Notes under the pieces: model-generated
The model's input: only the letters and a program-made list of their open reading frames with translations
What the model was told of the DNA's origin: nothing
The model's database searches: none
Position numbers and translations under genes: made by a program
Shown: one piece after another, positions 24,938 to 37,586 of the stretch
Numbering within the stretch: position 1 is the first letter of the stretch
Layout: the number at the start of each line of letters is the position of its first letter
Origin: Candidatus Eiseniibacteriota bacterium
GTDB lineage: Bacteria > Eisenbacteria > RBG-16-71-46 > CAIMUX01
Length of the DNA stretch: 64,000 nt
Direction of reading: 5' to 3'
Assembly (NCBI GenBank): GCA_020633975.1
Contig: JACKCR010000012.1
Location: 1 to 64,000 of the forward strand

Positions 24938-25380
24938 TTCAGACGCGCGCACGCAGTAGCCGTGGGGGATTCACACTGGTCGAGCTGATGTTCGTCATCA
25001 CTATCATCGGCCTGCTCGTCAAGTTCGCCGCCCCCTATGTCCAGAACGTCAGAACCGGAGCGGACGCATCGGCCGTCATGGCTGACCTCAACACGATCCG
25101 ACTCGCTGGATTCGACTATCTGGTCGAGCATGGCGAGTTCCCTCGGTCGGGGCCGCTCGGCGCGCCACCGCCTTCGTTGGCCGACAGGCTGCCCGCGGGC
25201 TTCGAGTTCCAGTACAAGGACGCCCGATACATGTGGCTCTCATCCAGGTGGCGCGGGAGCGAGATCTACGCGGGCCCGCTCGTCTGGGGGCCACCCGAGC
25301 TGGTGGATCAGGTGGCCAAGCTCTCCTCGAACGAGAAGATCCGGGCGCGCGGAATCTGCTGGTTCGTCTACACCAACTGA
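24934..25380 (+). CDS. Pseudopilin (type II secretion/type IV pilin-like)
   Basis: Protein of 148 residues with a classic prepilin N-terminus: a short basic leader, cleavage glycine, then FTLVELMFVITIIGLLV with the conserved Glu5. The globular part is short and contains a motif IYAGPLVWGPPELVD of unknown role. A prepilin peptidase would be needed for maturation; none is in the window. The start GTG overlaps the stop of the previous gene. It converges on a hybrid kinase gene, with a bidirectional hairpin between the two stops. It may be a minor subunit of the filament machine encoded at 34.5-43.7 kb. Confidence 0.85.
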   Translation: MIQTRARSSRGGFTLVELMFVITIIGLLVKFAAPYVQNVRTGADASAVMADLNTIRLAGFDYLVEHGEFPRSGPLGAPPPSLADRLPAGFEFQYKDARYMWLSSRWRGSEIYAGPLVWGPPELVDQVAKLSSNEKIRARGICWFVYTN

Positions 25381-25406
25381 GATCGACCGGGCGGGGGAGA
25401 ACGAGG

Positions 25407-25438
25407 GGACGGAGGCTTTCGGCATCGAGCCGCCGTCC
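25407..25438. terminator. Bidirectional hairpin between convergent genes
   Basis: GGACGG and CCGTCC (6 bp), one A/G mismatch, then GGCT and AGCC around a 10-base loop. It fills the gap between the pseudopilin and hybrid-kinase stop codons. Confidence 0.5.
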
Positions 25439-27615
25439 TATGCCCGGCGGAGAGACTTCGCCCGCCCAGTCCAGTGGGCGACCACCCGCTCGAACTCGGC
25501 CTTCGCGAACGGCTTGGCGAGGTAGTCGTCCATGCCCGCCTGCAGGCACTTCTCGCGATCCCCAGAGAGTGCGTGCGCGGTCATCGCCACGATCGGGGTG
25601 TGTCTCCCCGTAGCCGTCAGGCGGATCCGACCTGTCGCTTCGTAACCGTCCATGACCGGCATCTGGCAGTCCATCAGAATCAAGTCATAGCCGTGTCGGG
25701 ACGCCATGACGAGGCCCTCGGAGCCGTTCTCCGCGGTCTCCGTCTCGCATCCCATATCGTGCAGGAAGCGCAGAGCGAGCTTCCGGTTCACGACGTTGTC
25801 CTCGACCAGAAGGACGCGGGGCGGGTTGCCGGCTGCGGCCATCTCCATGGGTGTTTCACATACTCGCTCGGGGGAAGACACTGACCGTGCCGCGAGGGCC
25901 CCAGCGACCTCGCACGGGAGGACGAACCAGAAGCTCGTGCCCGATCCGGGGGCGCTTCTGACATGCAGACACCCGCCCATGAGGTCGACCAGGCGCTTGC
26001 TGATCGCGAGTCCCAGTCCCGTCCCACCGTACTGCCTCGTCGTACTCGAGTCGGCCTGGGCGAAGCTCTCGAAGATCACGGCCAGCTTCTCGGCTGGGAT
26101 CCCGATACCGCTGTCTGTGACCGTGAACCGCAGTCGGACACGGTGGTTGTCGACCTTCCGCTCGCGTTCGGGTTCCCCTCGAGATCCGCATGCGCTCTGG
26201 CATTCGTAGGGAGTTGGACGAGTGAGGTCAGTTGCCGCTAGCGACGGCGAGCCGGGAGCATCTTCGATGTCGGCTGATTCGACGCCGAGTGGGTTGAACT
26301 CGGCGGGTTCGCCCAGCACGGTGACCCCGACGAGAACCTCCCCTTGGGGCGTGAACTTGATCGCATTGCCAACCAGGTTCACCAGCACCTGGCGGATCCG
26401 GCTCGCGTCTCCTACCACGTAGTGTGGGCATCGCGGGTCGATCCGCCAGTCGATCCTCAGATCCCTCTCCTCTGCTGCGAATCTCATCGGACGCATGGTC
26501 CGCTCCAGCGTCTCTCGGATGTCGAAGGGCTCCATCTCGACAGCCAACTTCCCGGCCTCGATCTTCGAGAGATCCAGGATGTCGTTGATCAGAGAGAGCA
26601 GCCCTTCCGCCGAGCCATTGGCGGTCTCGGCCCAGTCACGAACCTCCTCGTTGATCTCACTCCCCAGGATGAGTTGCGTCATGCCGATCACACCGTTCAT
26701 CGGGGTTCGGATCTCGTGGCTCATGTTGGCCAAGAACTCGGACTTCGCCCGGTCCGCCGCCTCCGCGAGCTCCTTCGCCTCTAAGAGCTCGCTCGTTCGT
26801 TCCCGGACTCGTGTCTCGAGCTGGTCGCGGGCTGACAGCAGAGACTGGTCTCTCACCTCGATCTCCTCGAGCATCTCGTTGAAACCTCGAATCAGCCGGC
26901 CGAGTTCGTCGTCGCCCTGGGCTTCGAGGCGGAGGGAGTACTCCTTCTCAGCGCCAACTCGGGCGACTGCATCTGAGAGCCGCGCGATCGGTCCGAGGAC
27001 GACGACGCGAAGCTCCCTCGCCAGAGCCCAGGCGACAGCGACGCCACCGAGCGTGCAGAGAAGCCCGGCCAGGATCGACTGCGCCGTCCGTCGGCGAAGC
27101 TCCGCGGAACTCGCGACGAGGAGGAGAGAACCGATCCGCTCTCCCTCGTGGAGGATGGGGGTTTGGCAGACGAAGGCGCCGCGAACGAACCCACCCGAAC
27201 GACTCGCAGGTTCCGCCCGCGACAGCGGGCCGGACTCGGCGACGTCTTCGGCGCCCCCGGCGAGGGGCGTCGCCAGGCTCGCGTCGCCCCGACGGTACTG
27301 CGCGAAGGGTGCGCCGAGTAGGTCGAAAGCCCCCACTTCCACGATCGCGCTCTCGGCCGACAGCGCGAGGAGTGCCTCGGTTGCCGCGGCTTGGTCCTCG
27401 AAGACGAGCGGTACCTCGCAGTTGCTCGCACCCACCTCAGCGAGTGACTGGATCGTCTCGACAAAACTCCGCCGCTGCATCCGGTAGTTGAGGGTCACGA
27501 CCGCGGCGGAGGTCAGTGTGAGGCCGGTCGCGCTCGTGAGTAACACTATCGCGGTCACTTTCCAGGATATGGGTGACCGGTGGACCCGGGCCTTGATCAG
27601 ATCGAACCAGTGCAA
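25438..27615 (-). CDS. Hybrid sensor histidine kinase with receiver domain
   Basis: Membrane hybrid kinase of 725 residues. Two transmembrane helices (about 17-43 and 185-207) enclose a CHASE8-like periplasmic region of about 140 residues. HAMP follows, then a coiled coil, HisKA with phospho-accepting His in [11 protein letters not shown] (about residue 298), and HATPase with [16 protein letters not shown] and [11 protein letters not shown] roughly 55-residue insertion rich in Pro, Glu and Ser with two Cys (YECQSACGS) separates two strands of the ATPase domain. The C-terminal receiver ([27 protein letters not shown] with phospho-Asp, MTAHAL, Lys in AKPF) completes it. The TTG start follows GAGGTGA. 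No partner Hpt protein is nearby. Confidence 0.85.
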   Translation of the reverse strand: MHWFDLIKARVHRSPISWKVTAIVLLTSATGLTLTSAAVVTLNYRMQRRSFVETIQSLAEVGASNCEVPLVFEDQAAATEALLALSAESAIVEVGAFDLLGAPFAQYRRGDASLATPLAGGAEDVAESGPLSRAEPASRSGGFVRGAFVCQTPILHEGERIGSLLLVASSAELRRRTAQSILAGLLCTLGGVAVAWALARELRVVVLGPIARLSDAVARVGAEKEYSLRLEAQGDDELGRLIRGFNEMLEEIEVRDQSLLSARDQLETRVRERTSELLEAKELAEAADRAKSEFLANMSHEIRTPMNGVIGMTQLILGSEINEEVRDWAETANGSAEGLLSLINDILDLSKIEAGKLAVEMEPFDIRETLERTMRPMRFAAEERDLRIDWRIDPRCPHYVVGDASRIRQVLVNLVGNAIKFTPQGEVLVGVTVLGEPAEFNPLGVESADIEDAPGSPSLAATDLTRPTPYECQSACGSRGEPERERKVDNHRVRLRFTVTDSGIGIPAEKLAVIFESFAQADSSTTRQYGGTGLGLAISKRLVDLMGGCLHVRSAPGSGTSFWFVLPCEVAGALAARSVSSPERVCETPMEMAAAGNPPRVLLVEDNVVNRKLALRFLHDMGCETETAENGSEGLVMASRHGYDLILMDCQMPVMDGYEATGRIRLTATGRHTPIVAMTAHALSGDREKCLQAGMDDYLAKPFAKAEFERVVAHWTGRAKSLRRA

Positions 27616-27895
27616 CGAGACTCACCTCAGAGTTGTGGCGACGTGGCCGTTCATCCGGTAGCCCCCGGGATGCCGATCTTCTCGAGGTGTGAGTCGATCA
27701 GCGGGGTCGGAGGTCCTGCCCCCCCCTCGTTCCTTCGGCAGGCTCGACCGCCAACCTCAAGAAAAACCGGCCGCGCGCCGAACAAGGGCTTGATGAATGT
27801 GTGCGGTGGGCTCGGGTGGAACAGGCGCGGCACCGCACCCCTTGCGGAGAGAGACGGAGTGACTTCGACCGATCTGGTTGGCCTGCTGGAGAGCG
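27616..27895. other. Divergent leader region before the YfiR-TonB-kinase operon
   Basis: 280 bases between the hybrid kinase and the YfiR-like gene. One possible leader hairpin pairs GTGCGGTG (27801-27808) with CACCGCAC (27831-27838) around a 22-base loop. Despite the TonB receptor downstream, the conserved cobalamin riboswitch core is not present. Confidence 0.4.
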
Positions 27896-28423
27896 ATGAC
27901 GCGACGATGTCGGACCCTTGCCTGGCTCCTCCTTTGGGCGTCGATCCTCGCCCTGCCGGGAACACCAGACGCGATCCTGGCGGAGGAGTCCGCCTCCGCG
28001 GTCCCGTGGCTCGTGCAAGTGGCGATCGTGAAGAAGATCCTCCCCTTCGACGAGTCGATCGACGACACCGGAGTTCGGCTCTGGGTGGTCGGTGAGGCCC
28101 CTGGGGAGATCACGGCAGACAGCCTCTCCGCCCTCTTCGCCGCCGCCGGCGTCGAGTCACTCTCAGCCGACGAAGCACCCGAGGCTGGAAGGGGATCGGT
28201 AGCCTACCTGCTGCCGAGCGGGCGCCCCTACGGAGAGAGATTGACTTCGCGGGGCGTGCTCACGATTGCGGCCATTCCTCCGTCCGACACTCCGAGTCCG
28301 GTCGTGATCGGGCTCACTCTGGTGGAGGGCAAGCCGAAGATCGTCGTGAGCCGTTCGGCTCTCGAGTCGTCCGGCCACAAGTTATCGGCGAAGCTACTGC
28401 GAATCTGTTCTTTGGTGGAATGA
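27896..28423 (+). CDS. Periplasmic YfiR-like (DUF4154) protein
   Basis: Exported protein of 175 residues. The N-terminal segment RTLAWLLLWASILALPGTPDA is a signal peptide. The mature part follows the YfiR/DUF4154 pattern: early helix AIVKKILPFDESI, strand LWVVGEAP, and closing segment PKIVVSRSALESSGHKLSAK followed by LLRICSLVE. In Pseudomonas, YfiR is a redox-responsive periplasmic repressor of the cyclase YfiN; elsewhere the family sits next to TonB receptors and sensor kinases, exactly as here. Here it may pass a signal to the ABC-sensor kinase two genes downstream (inference). The ATG at 27896 has GGAG six bases upstream. Confidence 0.7.
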   Translation: MTRRCRTLAWLLLWASILALPGTPDAILAEESASAVPWLVQVAIVKKILPFDESIDDTGVRLWVVGEAPGEITADSLSALFAAAGVESLSADEAPEAGRGSVAYLLPSGRPYGERLTSRGVLTIAAIPPSDTPSPVVIGLTLVEGKPKIVVSRSALESSGHKLSAKLLRICSLVE

Positions 28424-28536
28424 ACCGTTGCTCGAGTTCGCAGGAGGATTTGACGTGAGGGACACAGTGGACGGTGGCTCGAGACGGAGGAATCCGGAGT
28501 GGGTCGGTCAGGAGTGAAGCAAGCAGGAGTGATTCG

Positions 28537-30780
28537 ATGATTCACCGAATCGGCATGATGGTCGCCGCACTTGGGCTCGTGGCCGGCGCGCCTTCAGCAC
28601 GTGCCCAACTGACCCTCGAGGATTTCGACAATCTGGATCTCGGAGAGATCCTCGACACGGAGGTCGTTTCGGCTTCCAAGCGACTCGAGCGTTCCTCGGA
28701 GGCGCCGGCAACGGTGCACGTGGTGTCCCGCGCCCAGATCGACGCTCGCGGGTACCGTAACCTGGAGGATCTCCTCGAGGACATCCCCGGTGTGGAGATC
28801 CAGAAGAACTCGGTCTCCGAGCAGCGGAACCAGATCTCCATGCGCGGGATCGCCGGAAACGAGAAGTTCATCGTCTTGCTCGACGGACATCGGATCAACT
28901 CGACGACGGGTACGCCGCACGTGGTCGGGGCGAACTTCTCCCTCGCCAATGCGGAGAGAGTGGAGGTGGTTCTCGGGCCAGCTTCGGCCCTCTATGGGGT
29001 CGATGCGTTCGCGGGCATCGTCAGCATCTACACACGGTCCGGGGTAGGCATCGACGGTGGGGAGGTGACGGGAAGTGCCGGGAGTTTCCTGACCTCGGAC
29101 GACTCCATCGTCTACGGGAAGCAGATCTCCGAGCACCTGGACATCGCGGTCACCGTCGACATGTACCATTCCGACGAACCGGTCCTACCCGATTACTACC
29201 GCGATGACTTCGCCTGGTACCGTGATGTCTACAGCAAGACCGGACTCGTCCAGAAGTCGCCGTTCGAAAAGGACGAGCTCGTGGCGACGGGAACCCCGGT
29301 GGAGTACGAAGCCCCGACCGATGCGCACTTCGTCCACGCCCGGCTTCGTTCCGAGAACTTCGAGATCGGGTACACTCGAAACCGCGAGGCCCACAGCAGT
29401 TCGATCGGCATGCGTCCCGAGTACAACGTGTACGGGAAGGGAATCCGGTTCGACATCGGACTGGAGACGATCTACGCCGACCACGAGTACACGCCGAACG
29501 GGTCTCGGTGGAGCATCGAGGGTTCGATCAGCAAGAGCACCTATCGTCTGGATCCCAGCACGGTCTTCGTCAACACGTTCAGCTCGTACGAGCGCGCCTA
29601 CAAGTACGAGTCGGGGACGTCCACAACCGTGGAGGAGCAGCTCCGCCTCGACGTGACGGAGAGTACGTCCGCGATGGTGGGAGTCTCCTACCAGGATCTG
29701 ACCGCGATTCCGAAGACGGGGGACCTGCCCTTCCCCTACGACGAAGGAGTGGCGCCGGACGCCCAGGACGAATACTACCTGGGCACCGACATCCTCGACG
29801 GTGACGGGGATCCTCTGACCGTGTACCAGGACTTCTTCTTCGTCCAGTACCAGAACTACGGAGTGTTCGCGCAGGTTCAGTCCGATGTCGGCCGCTCTCT
29901 GATTCTGACTGCTGGTGCGCGTCACGACCACAATACGCGGTACGGATCGTCTTTCAATCCGAGGATCGGTGTCGTTTTCAGTCCGACGCCGAAGGTCAAG
30001 ACCAAGCTACTCTACGGACAGGCCTTCCTCGCGCCTTCGCCGTACAAGGCCTACCAGCACTACGGATCGTTCGTCCCCGTGGAGGATCCGGACACGGGCG
30101 AGGTCGACGACCTCCTGGGCACGTTCTGGCATCTGCCGAACCCGGATCTGGAACCCGAGTATCTCCGGTCGTTCGAAGCGGGCATGAGTCTGTTCGTTGT
30201 CGACGGGATGGTGATCCAGGCCGCCGCGGTTCACACCATCATCGACGATCTCATCGTCAACGAGATCTCGTTCGACCAGGAGTTCAAGGGGATCCCGGTC
30301 AGCGTGGTCGAACGCGCGATCAACAAGGGCAGGGCGGAGATCGATGGAGCCACGGCCAGTGTGATGGGGAGATTCAGGCTCGGCTCCTGGCGGCTGTCTC
30401 CCTTCGGTAGCTACGCCTGGGCCGATGGGAACGTGGCGGGAGGGCGCCTACCCTACACGGCCAAGCACACACTGAAGGCCGGACTGGAAGCGCGTCGCGG
30501 TCGTTTCACGGTCACGCCACGGTTCCTCGCCCGGTCGAAGACGTACCAGTCCACGGACGCCGGGGAGGAAGCCTCGAACGAGGGCTTCGCGGTAGTCAAC
30601 CTGTTCGCCCGGATCGAAGACCTCATCGTCACCCCTACCTGGGACGTCGCCGCCTTCCTGGACGTCCGGAACCTGACGAATCACCAATACTACAACGTCT
30701 CGCAAGCGGCCGGAGAAGGGTTCGTGGCGACACCTCAGGACCCGATCCGCTTCCTTGTTGGAACCACGGTGACTTTCTGA
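28537..30780 (+). CDS. TonB-dependent outer-membrane receptor
   Basis: Outer-membrane transporter of 747 residues. A signal peptide ends SARA-Q. A TonB-box-like stretch (LDTEVVSASKR) precedes the plug domain (about 60-165), with LEDLLEDIPGVEIQ, ISMRGI, VLLDGHRIN and RVEVVLGPASALYGVDAFAG. The rest is beta-barrel, ending with the aromatic terminal strand FLVGTTVTF. The substrate cannot be inferred; no uptake ABC system or TonB/ExbBD gene is in the window. AGGAG lies eight bases before the ATG. It sits between the YfiR-like gene and a hybrid kinase with an ABC-type sensor, suggesting ligand sensing as much as import. Confidence 0.9.
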   Translation: MIHRIGMMVAALGLVAGAPSARAQLTLEDFDNLDLGEILDTEVVSASKRLERSSEAPATVHVVSRAQIDARGYRNLEDLLEDIPGVEIQKNSVSEQRNQISMRGIAGNEKFIVLLDGHRINSTTGTPHVVGANFSLANAERVEVVLGPASALYGVDAFAGIVSIYTRSGVGIDGGEVTGSAGSFLTSDDSIVYGKQISEHLDIAVTVDMYHSDEPVLPDYYRDDFAWYRDVYSKTGLVQKSPFEKDELVATGTPVEYEAPTDAHFVHARLRSENFEIGYTRNREAHSSSIGMRPEYNVYGKGIRFDIGLETIYADHEYTPNGSRWSIEGSISKSTYRLDPSTVFVNTFSSYERAYKYESGTSTTVEEQLRLDVTESTSAMVGVSYQDLTAIPKTGDLPFPYDEGVAPDAQDEYYLGTDILDGDGDPLTVYQDFFFVQYQNYGVFAQVQSDVGRSLILTAGARHDHNTRYGSSFNPRIGVVFSPTPKVKTKLLYGQAFLAPSPYKAYQHYGSFVPVEDPDTGEVDDLLGTFWHLPNPDLEPEYLRSFEAGMSLFVVDGMVIQAAAVHTIIDDLIVNEISFDQEFKGIPVSVVERAINKGRAEIDGATASVMGRFRLGSWRLSPFGSYAWADGNVAGGRLPYTAKHTLKAGLEARRGRFTVTPRFLARSKTYQSTDAGEEASNEGFAVVNLFARIEDLIVTPTWDVAAFLDVRNLTNHQYYNVSQAAGEGFVATPQDPIRFLVGTTVTF

Positions 30781-30802
30781 TCGATCGAGCGAGGAACGCC
30801 AG

Positions 30803-34390
<3,588 letters not shown>

Positions 34391-34404
34391 CGGCCCAATG
34401 GACG

Positions 34405-34433
34405 TTCGGACCAACCCCACGGAGTTGTCCGAA
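34405..34433 (+). terminator. Hairpin between kinase and pseudopilin operon
   Basis: TTCGGAC (34405-34411) pairs with GTCCGAA (34427-34433); with one bulged C, AAC and GTT extend the stem. It lies 15 bases after the kinase stop and may end that transcript before the filament operon. Confidence 0.45.
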
Positions 34434-34563
34434 ACACCTCAAGAAGCGGGCCACTTCTGCCGCAAAGAATCTGGAGGAGCGGCCGCCGCCCCTTCGCCGG
34501 GTCAGCTCGTGGGTTCGGGTTGCCCGCCAGCTCGACGCAATCACTGACGAACGGAGTCTTGCC

Positions 34564-35115
34564 ATGCATCGGAGAGACGGATTCACGATGGTAGAGGTCA
34601 TTGTGGTCGTGGCGGTCATTGCCATCCTCGGAGGGATCCTCACGCCCATGGTGATCAAGGAGATCAGCAAGTCGAAGCTCACCCGAGCGGAGGCGGATAT
34701 GGAGGCGGTCTCCATCGCGTTCACGCAGTACTTCGCGGACACCGGGTACTGGCCCGAGAAGTATACGGGTACGACGGATCGCCGGGCGACCTTCCGCAAC
34801 TACGACTGCTTCTATGACAACACCCGGGCGCTGACCGGCTGGGACGGTCCTTACATGGAGAAGGGGACCGAACAGGGCGGCACCCGCGTCGTCGCGAATC
34901 GAGTCGGAAGCGTCTGGGAGGGTGTCGTCGACCCGTGGGGCCGGCCGTTCCGCATCGTGTACGGAAAGGTCGGCGGAACGAACGCGGGTGGTGGCATCGC
35001 CATCCTCACTTCGGGGCCTGACGGCTCTTTCGCCACTTCGGATGCGGATGCACTCCGCGGATCTTCCACTGGAGACGACATCGTCCGGATCGTGACAGCC
35101 CGGGCCGGTCTGTAG
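34564..35115 (+). CDS. GspG-like major pseudopilin
   Basis: Protein of 183 residues. The very short leader MHRRDG is followed by FTMVEVIVVVAVIAILGGIL with the conserved Glu5, so cleavage is expected after Gly6. The globular domain shows the GspG signature order: ALTGWDGPYMEK, VVDPWGRPFRIVYG and ILTSGPDGSFATSDAD, the last two being strand and calcium-loop segments of major pseudopilins. It heads the filament operon and, by analogy, would form the main fibre. GGAG lies eight bases before the ATG. Two later genes in the operon share the same motif set. Confidence 0.9.
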   Translation: MHRRDGFTMVEVIVVVAVIAILGGILTPMVIKEISKSKLTRAEADMEAVSIAFTQYFADTGYWPEKYTGTTDRRATFRNYDCFYDNTRALTGWDGPYMEKGTEQGGTRVVANRVGSVWEGVVDPWGRPFRIVYGKVGGTNAGGGIAILTSGPDGSFATSDADALRGSSTGDDIVRIVTARAGL

Positions 35116-35134
35116 TTTCGGGCACGAGGCAAGG

Positions 35135-36328
35135 ATGCAGGTCCTCGAATACCGTGCCCGGGGCGAGGATGGGCGGCTTCACACGGGACGAGTCGACTCA
35201 GCCCGCCTGGCCGCGCTTCGGGACGACTTCCGTGCCCGCGGCATCTACCTCGTTGGTGCCAGGACCGTCGGGGCCGGGCACTTCGTCCGGCGAACCGTCT
35301 CCAGGCGGGATCTGATCTTCGTCGCGTATCACCTGCAGACCGTGATTCGCGCGGGCGTTCCCCTCATGACCGGTCTGGAGGATCTGGCCGCACAGACTGA
35401 CAACCGGTATCTCAAATGGGTGATCGAGGATCTCATCGACTCGGTGGAGTCGGGCTCCACGCTCAGTCAGGCGATGGCACGCCATCCGAGAGCATTCCCC
35501 GACGAGTTCGTCCAGATGACGATGGCTGGAGAGATCAGCGGTCGGCTCCCAGAGTCATTCGACCGCCTCGTGCACTTGCTCGAGTGGTACGACGAACTCA
35601 GGGGTCAGATCCGGCACCTCGTCTCCTACCCGATCATGGTCCTCATCGCGCTACTTGGACTGATCACTCTCCTCCTCGCTTTCGTGATTCCTCGATTCAG
35701 CGGCATCCTCGCGTCTCTACGGGTCGAGCTTCCTCTCCCGACCCGGGTGCTCATGGCGGCCAGCGCCTTCTTGCTCCAGAACTGGGCGTTGATCCTCGCG
35801 TTCTCCGCGGCCCTTGTCGTCGTCGCCTTCCTCATGCAGAGAAAGGCGCGGGTGCGGACTGCCATCGACGAATGGTCTCTGCGAGTTCCCCTCTACGGCA
35901 ACCTCCGGCTATCGCTCATTTCGAGCCAGGTCTCGCATTTTCTGGGTGCCTTCATCGACGCGGGAGTCCCGATTGCCGAAGGACTGGATTCGATCGTGCG
36001 TCTGACCGGGAACTTCCACGCGCGGCGGATCATGGATCGCATCCGAAAGCGAGTCCTGGAAGGTGATTCGTTGTCCAATGCGTTTCGCGAGGCGGATCTC
36101 TTCCCCCACCTCGTTCTGAGGATGATCTCGATCGGGGAAGAGTCGGGAACCCTGCCCGACTCCCTGCGCCGGGTCGGGGACTACTACGACCGGGACATCC
36201 CCCGACGGGTCAAGACGGTCATGGGAATCGCCACGCCTGTTCTCACCGTGGTTCTCGCCTCCATCCTCTGCTTCGTCGTGCTGGCCGTACTCCTTCCGAT
36301 CTACAGAATGTACGGAGCTCTCTCATGA
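35135..36328 (+). CDS. GspF/PilC-type inner-membrane platform protein
   Basis: Polytopic protein of 397 residues, standard for the GspF/PilC family. Two homologous halves are visible, each with the motif for a T2SF domain: FVAYHLQTVIRAGVPLMTGL near residue 65 and the later SSQVSHFLGAFIDAGVPIAEGL. Transmembrane segments follow at about residues 165-190 (PIMVLIALLGLITLLLAFVI), 208-230 and 365-395. The protein anchors the assembly ATPase and supports pilin extraction. The ATG is 19 bases after the GspG-like gene, and the stop overlaps the next start by four bases (ATGA). Confidence 0.92.
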   Translation: MQVLEYRARGEDGRLHTGRVDSARLAALRDDFRARGIYLVGARTVGAGHFVRRTVSRRDLIFVAYHLQTVIRAGVPLMTGLEDLAAQTDNRYLKWVIEDLIDSVESGSTLSQAMARHPRAFPDEFVQMTMAGEISGRLPESFDRLVHLLEWYDELRGQIRHLVSYPIMVLIALLGLITLLLAFVIPRFSGILASLRVELPLPTRVLMAASAFLLQNWALILAFSAALVVVAFLMQRKARVRTAIDEWSLRVPLYGNLRLSLISSQVSHFLGAFIDAGVPIAEGLDSIVRLTGNFHARRIMDRIRKRVLEGDSLSNAFREADLFPHLVLRMISIGEESGTLPDSLRRVGDYYDRDIPRRVKTVMGIATPVLTVVLASILCFVVLAVLLPIYRMYGALS

Positions 36329-36900
36329 GTGGAGAACGCGGGCTCACGATGATCGAGATCGTCGTCGTCCTGGCCGTGATGGCCGTCCTAGCTGGGATAT
36401 CCGTGCCAGTGGCGACACGGCAGCTGCAGAAATCGAAGATCCACGCCACCCGTCAGGAGATGAGCGACCTCAGCAAGTCTCTCCGCGCCTACGGGAGCGA
36501 CGTCGGGTTCGATCCGAGCGATGTCCGGTGGGGACGATTCCCGGCCGAGACGGCCGGCACGGGCGCCTACAGGACGATTCTTGGGACCGATCTGGAGGTG
36601 AACGCGACCGGAACCACCTGGAATCCAGTCCTGCGAAAGGGATGGAACGGTCCGTACATCAGCCCGGAGCGTGTCAGGACCGATCCTGATGGACAGGGCA
36701 GTGAAGCAAACGTGCCAGGCTACCAGGTCGACGGGTGGGGTCGTTACTACGTCTATAGGAATCGCAACGCCTCCGGCGGCAGGGTGAGGAACGGAGACGC
36801 GGAGCGCCTAGTCACACTGACCAGTGGTGGACCCGATCGGGATCCGTCGACGGCATCTGACAACATCACCCTCGTCGTGTATCGAGGGAGGATCCATTGA
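36325..36900 (+). CDS. Second pseudopilin of the operon
   Basis: Protein of 191 residues starting MSGERG, then LTMIEIVVVLAVMAVLAGIS; cleavage after Gly6 would leave Leu1 and Glu5. The body repeats GspG-like landmarks (GWNGPYISPE, VDGWGRYYVYRN, LTSGGPDRDPSTASDN), showing homology with the first pseudopilin of the operon. Leucine at mature position 1 rather than phenylalanine is slightly unusual and sometimes marks minor subunits. It overlaps the upstream gspF stop by four bases and the next gene's TTG start by four bases, so the block is translationally coupled. Confidence 0.88.
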   Translation: MSGERGLTMIEIVVVLAVMAVLAGISVPVATRQLQKSKIHATRQEMSDLSKSLRAYGSDVGFDPSDVRWGRFPAETAGTGAYRTILGTDLEVNATGTTWNPVLRKGWNGPYISPERVRTDPDGQGSEANVPGYQVDGWGRYYVYRNRNASGGRVRNGDAERLVTLTSGGPDRDPSTASDNITLVVYRGRIH

Positions 36901-37574
36901 CAACGCCTCTCCGGGAACACGGCCGCGGACCCGAGCCCGATCGGTTCGACGGCTTCAGCCTGATCGAGCTCATCGTGGTGATCGCGATCATGGCCGTTCT
37001 CGCGGGAGTGGCCCTACCGACCGTCGACATCCTGCAGACGCGCGCCCGATCCGATCGCACGGTCGAGCAGTTGCAGGCGCTGGAGACGGCCCTCGAGGAG
37101 TACTTCCTCGATCACCTCCGGTATCCGGACCAGCTCGCGGATCTCGAGACCGATGGGTACATCGTGAGCTCGTTCACGGCTGGCGACGCGTTCCTCGATG
37201 GCTGGGGGAACGGTCTCGTCTACAGGAAGACCGGATTCCGCGTCAACCTCACGAGCCGCGGCCCCGACCAGACAGACTCGCCAGACGACATCGACCTGAC
37301 GATCGACGGTCAGCGGATCTTGCGGGCGGAGACGCGCGAGAACATGAAGACGATCCACCGAGCTCTGGGCCTCTATCAGGCCGAGTACGCCAGTTCGGGG
37401 CTTCCGCCTCTTCCCGCGCTCTGGTACCACGCCGACCCGGCGCTCTGTGCCATGGGGATCCTCGTCGTGAACGGTTACCTGACCAACGACTCGCGCTATC
37501 GATCAGACGCCTGGAACGACGACTACGAGTATCTGGGAAGCCCGAGTGTTCACGTGACCAGCATCAACATGTGA
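36897..37574 (+). CDS. Third pseudopilin, larger globular domain
   Basis: Protein of 225 residues. A 19-residue leader rich in charges ends with Gly before FSLIELIVVIAIMAVLAGVA (Glu5 conserved). The first half repeats the GspG-like elements FLDGWGNGLVYRKTG and NLTSRGPDQTDSPDDI; the second half (about 140-225) adds a helix and an aromatic-rich region (LPALWYHADPALCAMG) not found in the other two. It may therefore be a tip or specificity subunit; that is inference. The TTG start overlaps the previous stop and has GGGAGGA five bases upstream. Confidence 0.85.
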   Translation: MTTPLREHGRGPEPDRFDGFSLIELIVVIAIMAVLAGVALPTVDILQTRARSDRTVEQLQALETALEEYFLDHLRYPDQLADLETDGYIVSSFTAGDAFLDGWGNGLVYRKTGFRVNLTSRGPDQTDSPDDIDLTIDGQRILRAETRENMKTIHRALGLYQAEYASSGLPPLPALWYHADPALCAMGILVVNGYLTNDSRYRSDAWNDDYEYLGSPSVHVTSINM

Positions 37575-37586
37575 GGGGTCAAGGCG

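Noticed and set aside
27616-27895. Cobalamin riboswitch before the TonB receptor operon
   Set aside because: The B12-box core was looked for and not found; only a long-loop hairpin is visible.
28474-28536. N-terminal extension of the TonB receptor
   Set aside because: The ATG at 28537 has AGGAG and is followed at once by the signal peptide; the extension would disrupt it.
34391-34563. Cyclic-di-GMP (GEMM) riboswitch before the pseudopilin operon
   Set aside because: A GCAAAG-like string exists, but the conserved paired stems and the rest of the motif are absent.
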